Positions 44,094 through 55,347 of a stretch of 64,000 bases of DNA are shown here, one piece after another (position 1 is the first letter of the stretch; the number at the start of each line of letters is the position of its first letter). Position numbers and translations under genes: made by a program. The notes under the pieces are model-generated. The model was not told where the DNA came from. It did no database searches and saw only the letters and a program-made list of their open reading frames with translations. This stretch comes from Anas platyrhynchos (lineage: Eukaryota > Chordata > Aves > Anseriformes > Anatidae). The DNA is taken from assembly GCF_047663525.1 (NCBI RefSeq), contig NC_092587.1, forward strand, positions 198,025,501 to 198,089,500, in the 5' to 3' direction.

Positions 44094-47000
44094 ATTCCCC
44101 CCTTTTCTTCTTCATAAACTGTTGATTTTTGCAAAACCTTTCTCTAAGGTGTAATTTGGTAGATTTCTTCTTCTTTGCTTTCTTTGCTTTCCATCTCCTC
44201 ATTATCACCTTATCTGAGTAAGGTGGTGGCTCCATGGTCATTTGTTTCAGTAGTGCGGTTTCAGTTAACCACTGTACTAGTCCTCTTACACAGGGGATAA
44301 TGCAGCAACCAATGGCTGTCAAAACTCCTACTACAACTGCAATCAAGGATGTAAATATGCCTACTTTTTCTGCCAATTCACTGGCAAGGGTGGTAAGCCT
44401 TTGAAGTGCTTTGAAGTGAGGCAGGATGCCATGGAGTATGAAATTCCCATTTTATTCCCAAGGCTTTTCCAAGTTTCCACTTGACCAAGGCCTCCTCTGA
44501 GAGGTACACAATTAATAGTTGATTCTTCCCTATCATCGTTTTTTAACCTTAGGCTTCCAAATAATTATTAATACAAAGAATAAGATGTACACTACTACTA
44601 TAATAAACTCCTCCTGGGAGCACTTCAATTTGTTATAGGTCTGTCCTTTTTAGTTACCTGTGAAAATAAAGGGTTAGTTTACAACTGTAAGCTTTTATCC
44701 TGCTCAGAGTCTGTTACGAGATTTTTCTTTTTGATTTTAACTTTCAACAAGTCGTCTGTAGGAACAACTTCCCAGGCGCTAGGGTCGGTAGCTGCTTTCA
44801 CTCGAGTATAGTGAGTCCAACCTTTTTCCGCAGCTCTTACAGCTGTTTCAGTGCTTAGCAGTACTTGGAATGGTCCTTCCCATTCAGGCCGAAGTTTTGA
44901 TTCTTTCCAGGTGCGTATCAGGACCCTATCTCCTGCATGGAATGAATGTACTGGGAATTCCAAAGGTGGAGTTTGAGCCAACAGTCCACGAACCCTGAGA
45001 GATTCTAAGGAAGAAGATAATCCAGGCATATAATTTTTGAGGAAAATATCTTTAGTTTCAAAAACAGGTATCTCACCGTTTCTACCCAGGTACGGTAGTC
45101 CAAACAACATCTCATATGGTGAAACTCCTACATCTTTTCTAGAAGCAGTTCGAATTCTGAGAAGTGCTAAAGGTAAACACTTTGTCCAGGGAAACTTAGT
45201 CTCTAAAACCAGCTTTGACGGATGTTTCTTTAATGTCTGATTCATTCGCTCCACTTTCCCTGATGAGGAAGGATGCCATGGAGTATGAAATTCCCATTTT
45301 ATTCCCAAGGCTCCCATGAATCCTTGTAAAACAGATGAAGGGAAATGACTTCCTTGATCTGAATCTGTATTTTCAACAATCCCATATCTAGGGATTATTT
45401 GTTCCAGGATTACCTTTATCACCACACTAGCTGTTGCTGATGCTGAAGGAAAAGCTTCTACCCATCCTGACAAATGGTCAATCAACACCAGCAAGTACTT
45501 AAATCTGCCTACTTTAGGTGATTCAGTAAAATCGATTTGGATGCTCTGAAAAGGTTAAAGCCCTGGCTCCCGTCCGCCCAGGGGTTGTTTCCGTAGAGCC
45601 TTCTTATTCACTCGTTGGCATGTTATGCAACTATTACACGCTTGTTTAGCTACAGCGTACATGCCTATACGTATATATTTTCTTAATACGGTGTCACACA
45701 TTGCCTGGACTCCCCAGTGGCTTCCTTGGTGTAGAACGGCTAACATTTCTCTCATTATCTGTTTGTTTACCATTTCTCTCCCATCAGGGAGAGTCCACCG
45801 TCCTTCGGACTCCTTTGCTCCTAATTCCCTAAAGGCTTCTATTTCCTTTTTACTGAATATTTGCTTTTCAGGTGGAGGTTTTATTTCAGGTACAAGAAGC
45901 AGCTTTGCTTCTACCTCTCATTGCAAAGCTGCTTCTTTAGCCTTTTCATCTGCAATCCTGTTTCCCCATTTAACTAGGGAGTTTCCTTTTCGATGTCCTT
46001 TCACGTGCACCACAGCAACCTCCTCTGGTAGTAACAGACTTTCCAAAATCTGTCTAATTAATTCTTCATGAACCAATTCCTTTCCCTTCCTGTTTACTAA
46101 GCCCTTTTCTTCCCATATTTTTCCAAATGCATGTACCACCCCATATGCATATTGTGAGTCAGTATATATAGTTCCCTGTTTCCCTTTTAATTATTTTAAT
46201 GCTTGATTTAATGCATATAATTCACAGGTTTGAGCTGACCAATTGCTAGGCCGTCTTCCCATTTCTTCGACATTCCCATCCGGTCCTTCAATGATGCAAT
46301 AACCATTACATCTCTTTCCTTGTACCACCTTAGAAGACCCATCTGTAAACAATATTTCCCCTTCCTCTAAGGGCACCTCTTGCAAATCTAATCTTACCTT
46401 TGCCTGGTAATTTATTAAATGTAAGCAGTTATGTTCCGTATTTATTGGATCCTCAATTCCCTTTGACAAGAAGGAGGCAGGATTCAAAACAGACTCTGTA
46501 GTTATAGTTAAATCATCCTTTTCAATTAGTATAGCTTCATATTTTAGTATTCTGGAGTCTGTCAGCCACCTTCCTGCTTTCTGAGTGAGAATAGCCTTCA
46601 CTTGGTGAGGGGTAGCAACAATCAGTTGTCCTCCAAAGGTGAATTTCCTGCTCTCTTCTACTAATAAGGCAGTTGCTGCTACTGCCTGAATGCGTTCTGG
46701 CCATCCCTGGGATACAGGGTCTAATAATTTAGACAAAGATGCTACAGGTTTCTTTTTATCTCCCATTCTTGGGTTAACACCCCCAAAGCAGCACCCTCAC
46801 TTACAGTTATAAAAAGATAAAATGATTTCTTTAGGGCAGGAAGAGCTAAGACTGGTGCTGTAATAAGGTCTTTTTTTAAAAAAAAATTTCCATTACTTCT
46901 TCTTCCTCTTTAATCCAGTTCAGTATATTAGGTTCTTCCTCCAATAATTTGAGATATAATTTCTCTGATTTCTGTGCATATGCTTCTATCCACAGTCTGC

Positions 47001-48066
47001 AATATCCAGTTCAACCCCCAAATTTTCTCAACTCTTTCTTTGTTTTAGGGAGAGGAAGTCGCACAATTCCCTGAATCTCCTCAGGGTTTACTCTCCGTCT
47101 GCCCTCAGAGACTACATGTCCCAAATACTTAACCTCTTTTTCTACACACTGTAATTTATCTTCAGATACCCTTAGCCCGTGTTCTCCTAAAAAATTCAGG
47201 AGTTTATTGGTGGCTTCTTTTACCTCCGATCTTTCTTCCCCAGATATCAATAAATTATACACATACTGTAACAACATCACCCCTTCTGGAATCTGAAATG
47301 TTTCTAAAATCTTTTCCAATTCTTGCCCAAACAAATTGGGAGATTCAGTGAATCCCTGAGGCAAAGCAGTCCATCTATATTGCTGTTTACGACCTGTCTC
47401 TGGGTCTTCCCATTCAAGTGCAAAAATGTATCGACTTTCAGGATCTAGTGGGCATGCCCAAAAGGCATCCTTTAAATCTATAACATTGAACCATTTGTGC
47501 TCATAAGGGATTTTACTCATCAGGGTGTAAGGGTTAAGAACCACAGGGTGGTGCTTTCATGTTATCTTGTTAACTTTTCTCAGGTCTTGTACTAATCGGT
47601 ACGAACCATCTGGCTTTCGTACTGGTCAAATTGGAATGTTATATGGTGACATACAAGGCTCCAAAAGACCATCTTTAACTAAAGTTTGCACTATAGGTTT
47701 CAGGCCCATTTTTCCTTCACAAGAGATAGGATACTGTCGTTGTCTAACTCTTCCGCTCCCTTCTTGAACAGTTATCTTTAAGGGAGTTATGTTAAGCCCT
47801 CCTCGATTTCCTGCCCTTACCCATACCGTGGGATTTATTTCTTTTTCATCATTTTCTGTTAATAATTTCATTGCGACTGTTCTTCCTTTTTACCAGGTCT
47901 TCAATCATAATCCTAATTTGACTATTAAATCTCTCCCTAATGTTATATATGGAGTGGTAATTCGTGTCGAGAAAATGGTTGATATTAATAAAGAAGGGGG
48001 AGATTTAGGAATGTGGCCATGGGGGTTGGAAAACCCCATGAGTGAGACAACATTAGACTCTTAACG
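43617..48066 (-). mobile_element. Class I (gammaretrovirus-like) endogenous retrovirus
   Basis: Same fossil element as at 20806-25255, repeated at the boundary of copies 2 and 3 with the same parts, order and extent. It is broken in several places. Its near identity to the previous copy shows it was duplicated with the array and was not inserted independently. Confidence 0.9.
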
Positions 48067-48672
48067 ATGAGGCCATCAGGAATATCAAAGAGTTTAGAGG
48101 GAACACAGGGTGATTCAGGAGACTCTGTGCAGTCTCCGGTTTCTTGTTCTCCAGCTGGTTCTCTTTTTCTCCAGCTGGTAAGGCATGGATGTTTCTGTGT
48201 GTTTGCTGTTGTTACATTCAAAGTTGTTTGACCAATGAAAAGTTGTTTTGAAAAGAACTGCTGTGGGGAGAAGGGGATAAGAGGGGAAACCGCCCTCAAG
48301 ATAAAAAAGGCAGCACGATGAAGTTACATCAATAAAGAAGCAGGAAAAAGAAGTGAAGAGGAACAGGCTGGCAGAACGCAGACCAGGACGGTCTTTTGAC
48401 ACTTTGCTGTGCTGCAGGAGCGGGCTAGCTTGCAGCTTAACCTCCCTTGCCCCTGCTTTCAAGGGACTGGGAGGGTAAGGGGTGCATTGTCCCAGTGCAT
48501 CCCAGCAACTCCTTGCACCTTCTGGCCGCTAGCAGCTCCTGGAAACTTCCCTCTCCGAGCTCTTGGCACCCCGATGGCTGCGTTGGCTTTCTGCCTGAGG
48601 AGCCCTGATGCCTTTGCTGGCAAGGGCATCCCTTCCTGGCCATGGTCTCAGCCAGGACTGTCTCTCCTGCAG
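48067..48672. other. Unassigned; copy 3 of 2446-3051
   Basis: Same content as 2446-3051, with no distinguishing features. Confidence 0.35.
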
Positions 48673-49178
48673 AGGTTAGGCACAACGGATTTGGCCACAT
48701 GGGACCGAAGAGGTGTCCTCGCACAGCCAGAGTCTGGAGGAGTCATCGTCTTTCCCAGGTGAGTGTGCTGCGTCTGCAGCCCATGGCTGGCGTCAAGGCC
48801 AGGGCACTGCAACTACTGAGTGTGGTGGCCTGGAATCACACTGCTGTCCTCTTCTTGCTTCCAGGATTGGGCTCTACATTCCATCTGGAAGAGCTGCAGG
48901 GGGTAATCCAGTTCAAAGTCCCGAGAAGCAGGCTGAAAAGAAGGGAGAGTCAAGGATGGGGGAAGACTCCAACACAAAAGGTAACATGAGAGCCGTCATG
49001 CCCAAGACTCCGCCAAGGGTTTCTCTTACCAGCCCTCCTGTTGCCTCCTTACAGGGATGCCTACAGCTGACAAGAGCTAACTGCTCTCACGGCAGAGTCT
49101 CTCTCCAGCCAGATTCCCCGGAGGGACAGAGGAGGCACAGCTGGGCCAGGCTGCTGGGGGAAAAGAGCCTTCTCCCAG
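48673..49178 (+). CDS. Three plus-strand exons without the AKAP-like interruption
   Basis: Exon A is 48673-48758. Exon B is 48865-48980 and here continues past the copy 1/2 breakpoint to a donor, AAAAG/GTAACA, adding an EKKGES- and NTK-containing end. Exon C is 49055-49178, after the acceptor CCTTACAG, with donor CAG/GTGAGG; it is a diverged relative of copy 1 exon 6635-6756. The A-B join is open, but the B-C join in the simplest phase meets a stop within about nine codons, so either the phase differs or the copy is broken. The HU-domain exon of copies 1 and 2 is absent. Confidence 0.45.
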
Positions 49179-49427
49179 GTGAGGCTGGGGGGCAGCTGGA
49201 GGAGGCAGCCCCTGGGCTCTTCCCCTTGAGTCAGCGAGCGGCTTTCCTTGGACAGGGGGACTTGGCCAGCTCCACAGGGGTCCCGACACATGTCCCACCC
49301 ACTGCCCTTTCCTTGCTGGGCAGCCGTTTGCTGAGCAAAAGCTGTAGCAACAAATCCTCCTCTTGTGTGCTTGCAGAATGCTGACAGCATTCATTCAGGA
49401 GAGCTCCTCGAGGATGGGAGAAGAGGG

Positions 49428-50154
49428 TGTAATAAATGGCTCAGTCTTCAAAATAGGACTATAATCAAAGTTTACAATTTATTAAAGGAATAGAGGTAAG
49501 CAAACAGCGATGGGTGCGCTGGGAGTCTCTGCTCCACCAAGACACCCACCAGTTACATCAAGCAGCTGATTTGTATGCTCCTAGGCTGATACATATTCAT
49601 TACTACTTCTAAATAAAACAGGGTTATTATAATTAGTTTCTGGAATCCCAACTGGAGCATGTGTATCAGTCTCCGGTGGTCCCTCTGGGGGTCTCTGGGG
49701 GGTCTCTCGTGCTGAAGGCTCATAGTCTTCCTCCCTCTTGTCCTTCTCCTTTGTCCAACTTGGCTGTATGTCAGAGACTTGTGCAACATCCCCTGCAAGC
49801 TTTGTCTTTTAGTTGTTCTTCAGCTCTCGCCATCTCCTTAGTCTCCTGGCCAGATATCAGAGACTTGCATAGTGTCCCATGCAATAGTCATAATAGTTAG
49901 CAGTTATTCTGAAACCCCCCAGATATCAGAGACTTCAAGGAAGAGCCTACAAATGCATTGCCCTTCAAGCTCTCTATTGACACGAATTGCTAAACCATTC
50001 CTTTGCAAGATACGAGAATTATATACGTTAACCACTCTGTTCTTCTTAGACTTGTGGTTATACAAGGGTATGTAAGACAGAAGGTCACATTCATCATACC
50101 ATGCGGCCCTAGCATTGTTCCATACTGACACAAATCAGATGAACATATCTCACA
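49428..50154 (-). mobile_element. ERVL-like solo LTR, copy 3
   Basis: Array copy of 7006-7732. It lies just right of the copy 3 rearrangement. Confidence 0.65.
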
Positions 50155-50918
50155 AGGGGAAGGGCAAGCGCTGTGCTGCAGCCTGGCCCCAAACTCAAGC
50201 CCCTGCCTGCGAGGCTCACCAGAGAGCAGGACAAGTAGCCACTGCATCTGTGTGCCCATTGCCGGGCTGTTTCACGGGTTGCCTTTGTGGAGATTTGATG
50301 TTTCTCTCTAATCGTTGCATGCTCAGCACAAAGCATGTTTTTGCAGGCATTGCTCTCCTGCGCACACTGCCAGTGTACAGCCAGGGAAGCAGCTGCTGCA
50401 GCAGCTCAGAGCAGAAGGCCACGGTTGTTCACTCACCCAATGCAGCTGCAAAGGAGCCTCCATTTTTTCGGGGAACTCCAGGCCTCTGGGTACAGCAAGG
50501 GACAGGGTTCCCCTATCTCTGGTTCTCTCTCTCCCCTCTTTGCTGGGAGGCTCTGGATGAGGGCCTCTACTTCTCTGATTTGGCAGGTGGCTGCCACAGC
50601 TTGCACCACGGCTTCTCCTTGGGCCAGACCTCAGAAAAGAGACACTGGTCCTCGCAGAGAGCTGCCGCCTGCTGGAAAAGCAAGACCAGGTTGTTGAGCA
50701 AAAGCTATAGCAGCAAATCCTCGTCTTGTGTGCTTGCAAGATGCTGGCAATGCATCAGGTGAGCTCCACAAGGATGGCAGAACAGGGATAGGGTTGTTAC
50801 AAGGGTAGTGCTTCTGAAGATTTGACGTTTCTCTAACCACTTCATGCCCTTCTCCCCTGCAGGAAATAGGCTGCCTGTGCCGCCAGCAAGACAAAAGAAC
50901 TCTGAGAAGAACTTCAGA
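50155..50918. other. Unassigned stretch, copy 3
   Basis: Same as 7733-8496. Confidence 0.3.
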
Positions 50919-51425
50919 GAAGTTGTTCCTTGTCAATTTTGATTTGGCACTATCAAAAGTCATCTGCTAACCAACCAGCCAGCCTTCATAACCGAAGACA
51001 GCTGAACCATGGATTGCAGGCCCAGCAAAGTCAAAGTCAACATCACAACCGAGGTTTAGGCATTCACATTTATATGCTGACTTGATTTTACCACTCTTCT
51101 TTCCTGTATTTGGTGAGAAAGTTGTATCAAACGTCAACTTCAAGCCTTTGGCAATCTGATCTTCAATTGCAATTTCTGTTCCCAGAGTGTTATCTGTGTT
51201 CCGTTTTTCTGTGAAAGTCAGCCCATACTCAGCCCACTTGTATTTGGTCTCCAAGCTCCCATTAACTTTTCCAGTGTCGGTGTTCGAAGAACCAGATGTT
51301 GTGAACTCCACTCCACTTGCAGATTTTGTTTTCACATCCAACTTCACCAACCCAAACCCATATCCTTTATTGAAGGTATCTCTGGCAGATTTGCCAAGGT
51401 CTGCGTACGACGGAGGAATTGCCAT
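50919..51425 (-). pseudogene. VDAC2 retrocopy fragment, copy 3
   Basis: Same fragment as 8497-9003 with the same internal TAG as copy 1. One extra residue difference from copy 1 is a Cys for Arg in the AYKRECLN segment; AKSKLT is kept as in true VDAC2. Confidence 0.9.
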
Positions 51426-51752
51426 TGGAGCTGGCTGGCGCGGGAGGGCGGCTTAGCTCTGCCACGAAGCTTCTCTCCAAGAGAAAAACCTGCCCTTTCT
51501 GAGCCTTGTTTTCCTTCGTGAAGGATGAGGGCTCCTGCAAAGCCCGCTGCCCTGGAAGTGTTCTTGCCCTTAGCTTCAGAGGCCGAGGGCTGGGGCCTTT
51601 CATGCTGCCTTTCTGAGAGAAAGCAGGCTGCAGGGAAACTGCCCTGAGCCTGGGGAAACCCTGAGGGGATGACTGCCCCACTGCAGTGGGGGGACAGCTC
51701 CCACATTAGCACTCCCCTCTAAAAATGCTCCCTGTTTCTGCTTCCCCTGTAG

Positions 51753-52449
51753 CAGAAGATGCAGGCGGAAATGCAGAGGCTGCAGAGGGGGTGTGCTTCC
51801 TCCATGGCACTCATGGACCTGAAGAACGCTCTGCAGCTGGTACCAGTGGAGATGAAGCATCAGCATGTCCTCATCCCTCTCCCTCCAGCGAAGAAGGCTG
51901 AGGCAGCTCCCCTCAGCAAATCAAGTGCCAGGTAAGTGTGGGCCAGCTCCCACAAAGGCCAGGAAAAGCTGAGCTGCATCAGGCTGCCCGAGGGATCCAG
52001 CATGCGGGTTGCTCAGCTCTGGGCTTTGGCTCTCCATCCCCTGGCTGCTTCGGGGAGGCAATGACTGTGGAGAGGACCTTGCCTCCAGACGTTCCCCTGC
52101 AGACCCAAAGTCCTGAAGCTCCCCTGCAGCCGACAGTCACGTACCCACAGTGGAAGGGGGCTGTGCTCCCTGCTCCTGGGGCTGGGGGCAGGCAGAGCTG
52201 GGGACCTTCAGATCCTACCTGAGAGTTTTTTTCTCTGTTGATGCAGCTACCAATTAGTACGGAGTGTGCGGGCGGGGAAAGTGATGGAGAAGAGAAAGGA
52301 GGCCTGGAAAATCACTGGGCTGCGGCGCACTGCCTCTGTCTTGCTTCCGCGATTGCGCTCTACACACATTTCTTATTTCATTTCATTAAGATGTAATATT
52401 TATCTTTATTTCAATAATATTTATCTTTATTTCATTAAGATTTAATAAA
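51753..52449 (+). CDS. Two-exon 3' end of an unrecognised gene, copy 3
   Basis: Same splice sites, reading frame and AATAAA as 9328-10024. Confidence 0.45.
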
Positions 52450-54553
52450 CAAACAAACGGCTGTTCTACAGTTTTCTTTCCACACCCGAATGGATCACTG
52501 TGCACGCTCCGCGGGGCCTGCTCGAGGTTTGTACGGGCCAGAAATGAGAGAGCTTCATTCTCGGTACCGGGTTGCTCAGCTCGCTGGTGGCCCTACAGGA
52601 AAGATGCTCCCTGAGTGCACAGAGAGAGAGAGAAAAGCTGCTCCCCGACAGGGCAGCTCCTGACCCTTCCTCTGACAGCCCTGGCGGCCATTTGGCAGTT
52701 CTGCCTTCCCCCCCGCGCCACAAGCTGGCTGAGGCCTTGGCCTGTCCGCAGCACGGCTGTCAGTGGTGTCGGGCGGCATCTAGAGCCAAGAGGCCTTTCC
52801 TTTTCTTTGTGCTGAAGGAAACTTCGTGCTGTCTGGACAGGCAGTGCCTCTTTGCTCCAAGTCTTGCAGGGTTGCCTCTCACTTTGAGGGCCCTGTTTTT
52901 CGTCAGCATTTGTGAGGGGCTTCTGCATGCGCCCCGCTCACTTGTTGCGGCCAGGGCTTCCCCCCAGGATGTCTGGGCAGGCCCATGCCGCTGGGCAGGC
53001 TCTGGGTGGGCCTCGTTCCCTGCAGGGGCAGGCGTCTGCCGCTGAGCCCAGAGCCCAGGAGCGGCTCCTGCACTCGCGGCTGCCCCTGCGCGGGCTGCTG
53101 CCGCTGCCTCTGGAACCTTCCTGCAGCCTCTGGCAGCTGGCGCCTGCGTGGCGGCCGCACGTTGGGCTTGGCAGCCTGGCATCTGCAGGCCGTGCCAGCC
53201 TGCAGCATGGCATTGGCGGCCTTGTTGCCGTCCCCAGGGCACGGCTGAAAGGGGATTTGGGGCATTTGCTTTCCAGGGGCTGGGCACGTTGGGGATGCAA
53301 TACCCCACCACGTGCACAGGCAGTTCGCACTGAACAAGGTGGGCTTTGCAGCCTCGTCCTGCCCTCGTAGCCTGCTCCCTCCTGCAGCTGCCACCCCACA
53401 GCCCGCCTCCTCAAGCAGAAGAAATGCCCCAGCGGTAGCCTGCAAAGTGCAGGTGTGCCAGGGGCCCCTTGCTGCTCTGGCAATATGCACAACAGAAGAG
53501 CCCAGCTCCAGCAGAAGGACGGGATGCGTACTGCCTGGCGCTTGTGCGTTGCCTGTGGCCCGAGTGGGCAAGCCAGCATGTAGCCAGAGCCGGTTCTCAA
53601 GGCTTTCCCTATTAGTTGGGAACCCCGTGGAGGGTTTTTCCTGAGCTGAGGGTGTTGGCTGTGCTCTTCCTAGCCCAGCTCTTCTGTAGGGGGCAAAAAG
53701 GAGGGAGCTGGGAAGCTCCCAGACACTGAGGCCATCTCCAGGGCTCTCCGCAGTGACGCCATCTGGCACCTTCCCATGAGCAGTGGCCAAAGCACAAGGG
53801 CCCATCTTCTTTGTTGGGGAAGCCCCGCGCTGCATTTCCAGTGCCAGAAATGCTTAAATACTGTTCCTCCTTTCTTGCTTTTCAGCGTGTCTTAGTACCT
53901 GGGCTGGGTGCCTCCTTCCTTATTAAAGTGGGGCTGCTCTTGTTTTTTGCTTTGAGCTCCTCCAGGTAAAGAAGCCCACTTTTCAGCTCTCGGAGAACTT
54001 TGCCTGTCTTCCCGGAGTCCCACATAAGAAAGAAAGAGACTTTTCCCGTTTCTTTCTCAGGTGAATTTGGCCGCATCGGCAGGAAAAGTGTCCTGACACA
54101 TGTCCTACTGACTGTCTTTTCCTTGCCGGGCAGCTGCTTGGTGAGCACCGGCTGTTGCAGCACTTCCTCCCCTTGTGTGCTTGCAGGCTGCTGACAGCAC
54201 GTCAGGAGAGCTTGCAGGCTGCTGACAGCACGTCAGGTTCTTGCAGTGGAAAATTCCACTAACCTTGCATTTTCAAAAGGGATTGTGCGGGCATGGCAGT
54301 AGCATACCAGGTGAAGTATTTTAAGCAGATAAGGGGAATGTCCCACAGTCGCAAAATGAGGAGGATAGCTAAGAAAAGCAGGAGAATCAGGGCAAAAATC
54401 AGTAACAAACAAATAAATAAATAAATAAATCACGGGCATTCTGGTCACGAGAGATGAAGAAAAAAATAATTAAAAAAAAAAAAAAGGAAAAGGGGAAAAT
54501 AAAGGTTGGTCAAATAAAATTGTACATATATGGTGTAGTAGTAAGCATCGCGT
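52450..54553. other. GC-rich unassigned stretch, copy 3
   Basis: Same as 10025-12127. Confidence 0.4.
52810..53335 (-). repeat. Low-copy inverted segment, copy 3
   Basis: Array copy of 10385-10910, with a few private substitutions. Confidence 0.7.
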
Positions 54554-55063
54554 GGTTTGTGAACCTGATTCTCCCCCTGTACTCAGCTCTGGTGAGGTCG
54601 CGCCATGAATACCCTGTTCAGTTTTGGGGCCCTCACTGCAGGAAGGACGTGGAGGTCCTGGAGCATGTCCAAGGAAGGGGAAAGGAGCAGACGAAGGGCC
54701 CAGGGAGCAAGTCGTGTGAGGAGTGCTGAGGGAGCTGGGGTTATGTAGCCTAGAGGAAAGGAGGCTTGGGGGAGACCTTATCACTGTGTACAAGGACCTC
54801 AGAGAAGGTTGTAGTGCGGTGGGGGTCAGTCCCATCTCCCAAGCAACAGGCGGTAGGAGAAGAGGAAAAAGTGGGGCCGCGGGAGGTTTAGGTGGATTTA
54901 GGTTTAGGTTTAGGCAAAAAGTCTTCAACAAAAGGGTTGTGAAGCATTGGAACAGGCTGCCCAGGGAAGTAGTTGAGTCACCATCCCTGGAGGCATTCGA
55001 AAGCCGTGTAGATCTGGTGCCGAGGGACACGGTTCAGTGGTAGATTCTATGATTCTGTACTTC
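54554..55063 (+). mobile_element. CR1 LINE 3' end, copy 3
   Basis: Array copy of 12128-12637. Confidence 0.88.
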
Positions 55064-55164
55064 TCTGACTGTGAGAGGCCCCGGGTTGGCATGGCCTGCA
55101 CCGCTCTTTCTCCTGAGATCAATGGCACAGAGAGGAGCACTGGGGGCAAAAGTCTGCCTGAGCT

Positions 55165-55170
55165 TTTATT
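55165..55170 (-). promoter_or_regulatory. AATAAA poly(A) signal, copy 3
   Basis: Array copy of the signal at 12739-12744. Confidence 0.7.
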
Positions 55171-55347
55171 CAGAGCAGAAAGCAGCCGCAGCTGAGCTGA
55201 GGCTGGGGGCAGGATGTGGTGGGGCATCTGAATTCCTGGGGCGCTGTCCTGTGCCTCGCAGTGATGCTTCCGTGGGTGCTGCAAAGCTTCCTGAGGGCCA
55301 GCTGCCAGCTCCGAGCATCCTCCTGGGACTGGCACAGCCGGGCGCGG

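Larger units (their letters stand above)
22811..45621. repeat. Tandem unit, copy 2
   Basis: Collinear with copy 1. The offset drifts from 22810 to 22804 to 22807 to 22811 through indels at a CAGCAC hexamer tract, around the VDAC2 retrocopy, and at poly(A) and poly(T) runs. It retains the truncated AKAP-like copy and is the only copy whose VDAC2 fragment has no internal stop. Confidence 0.97.
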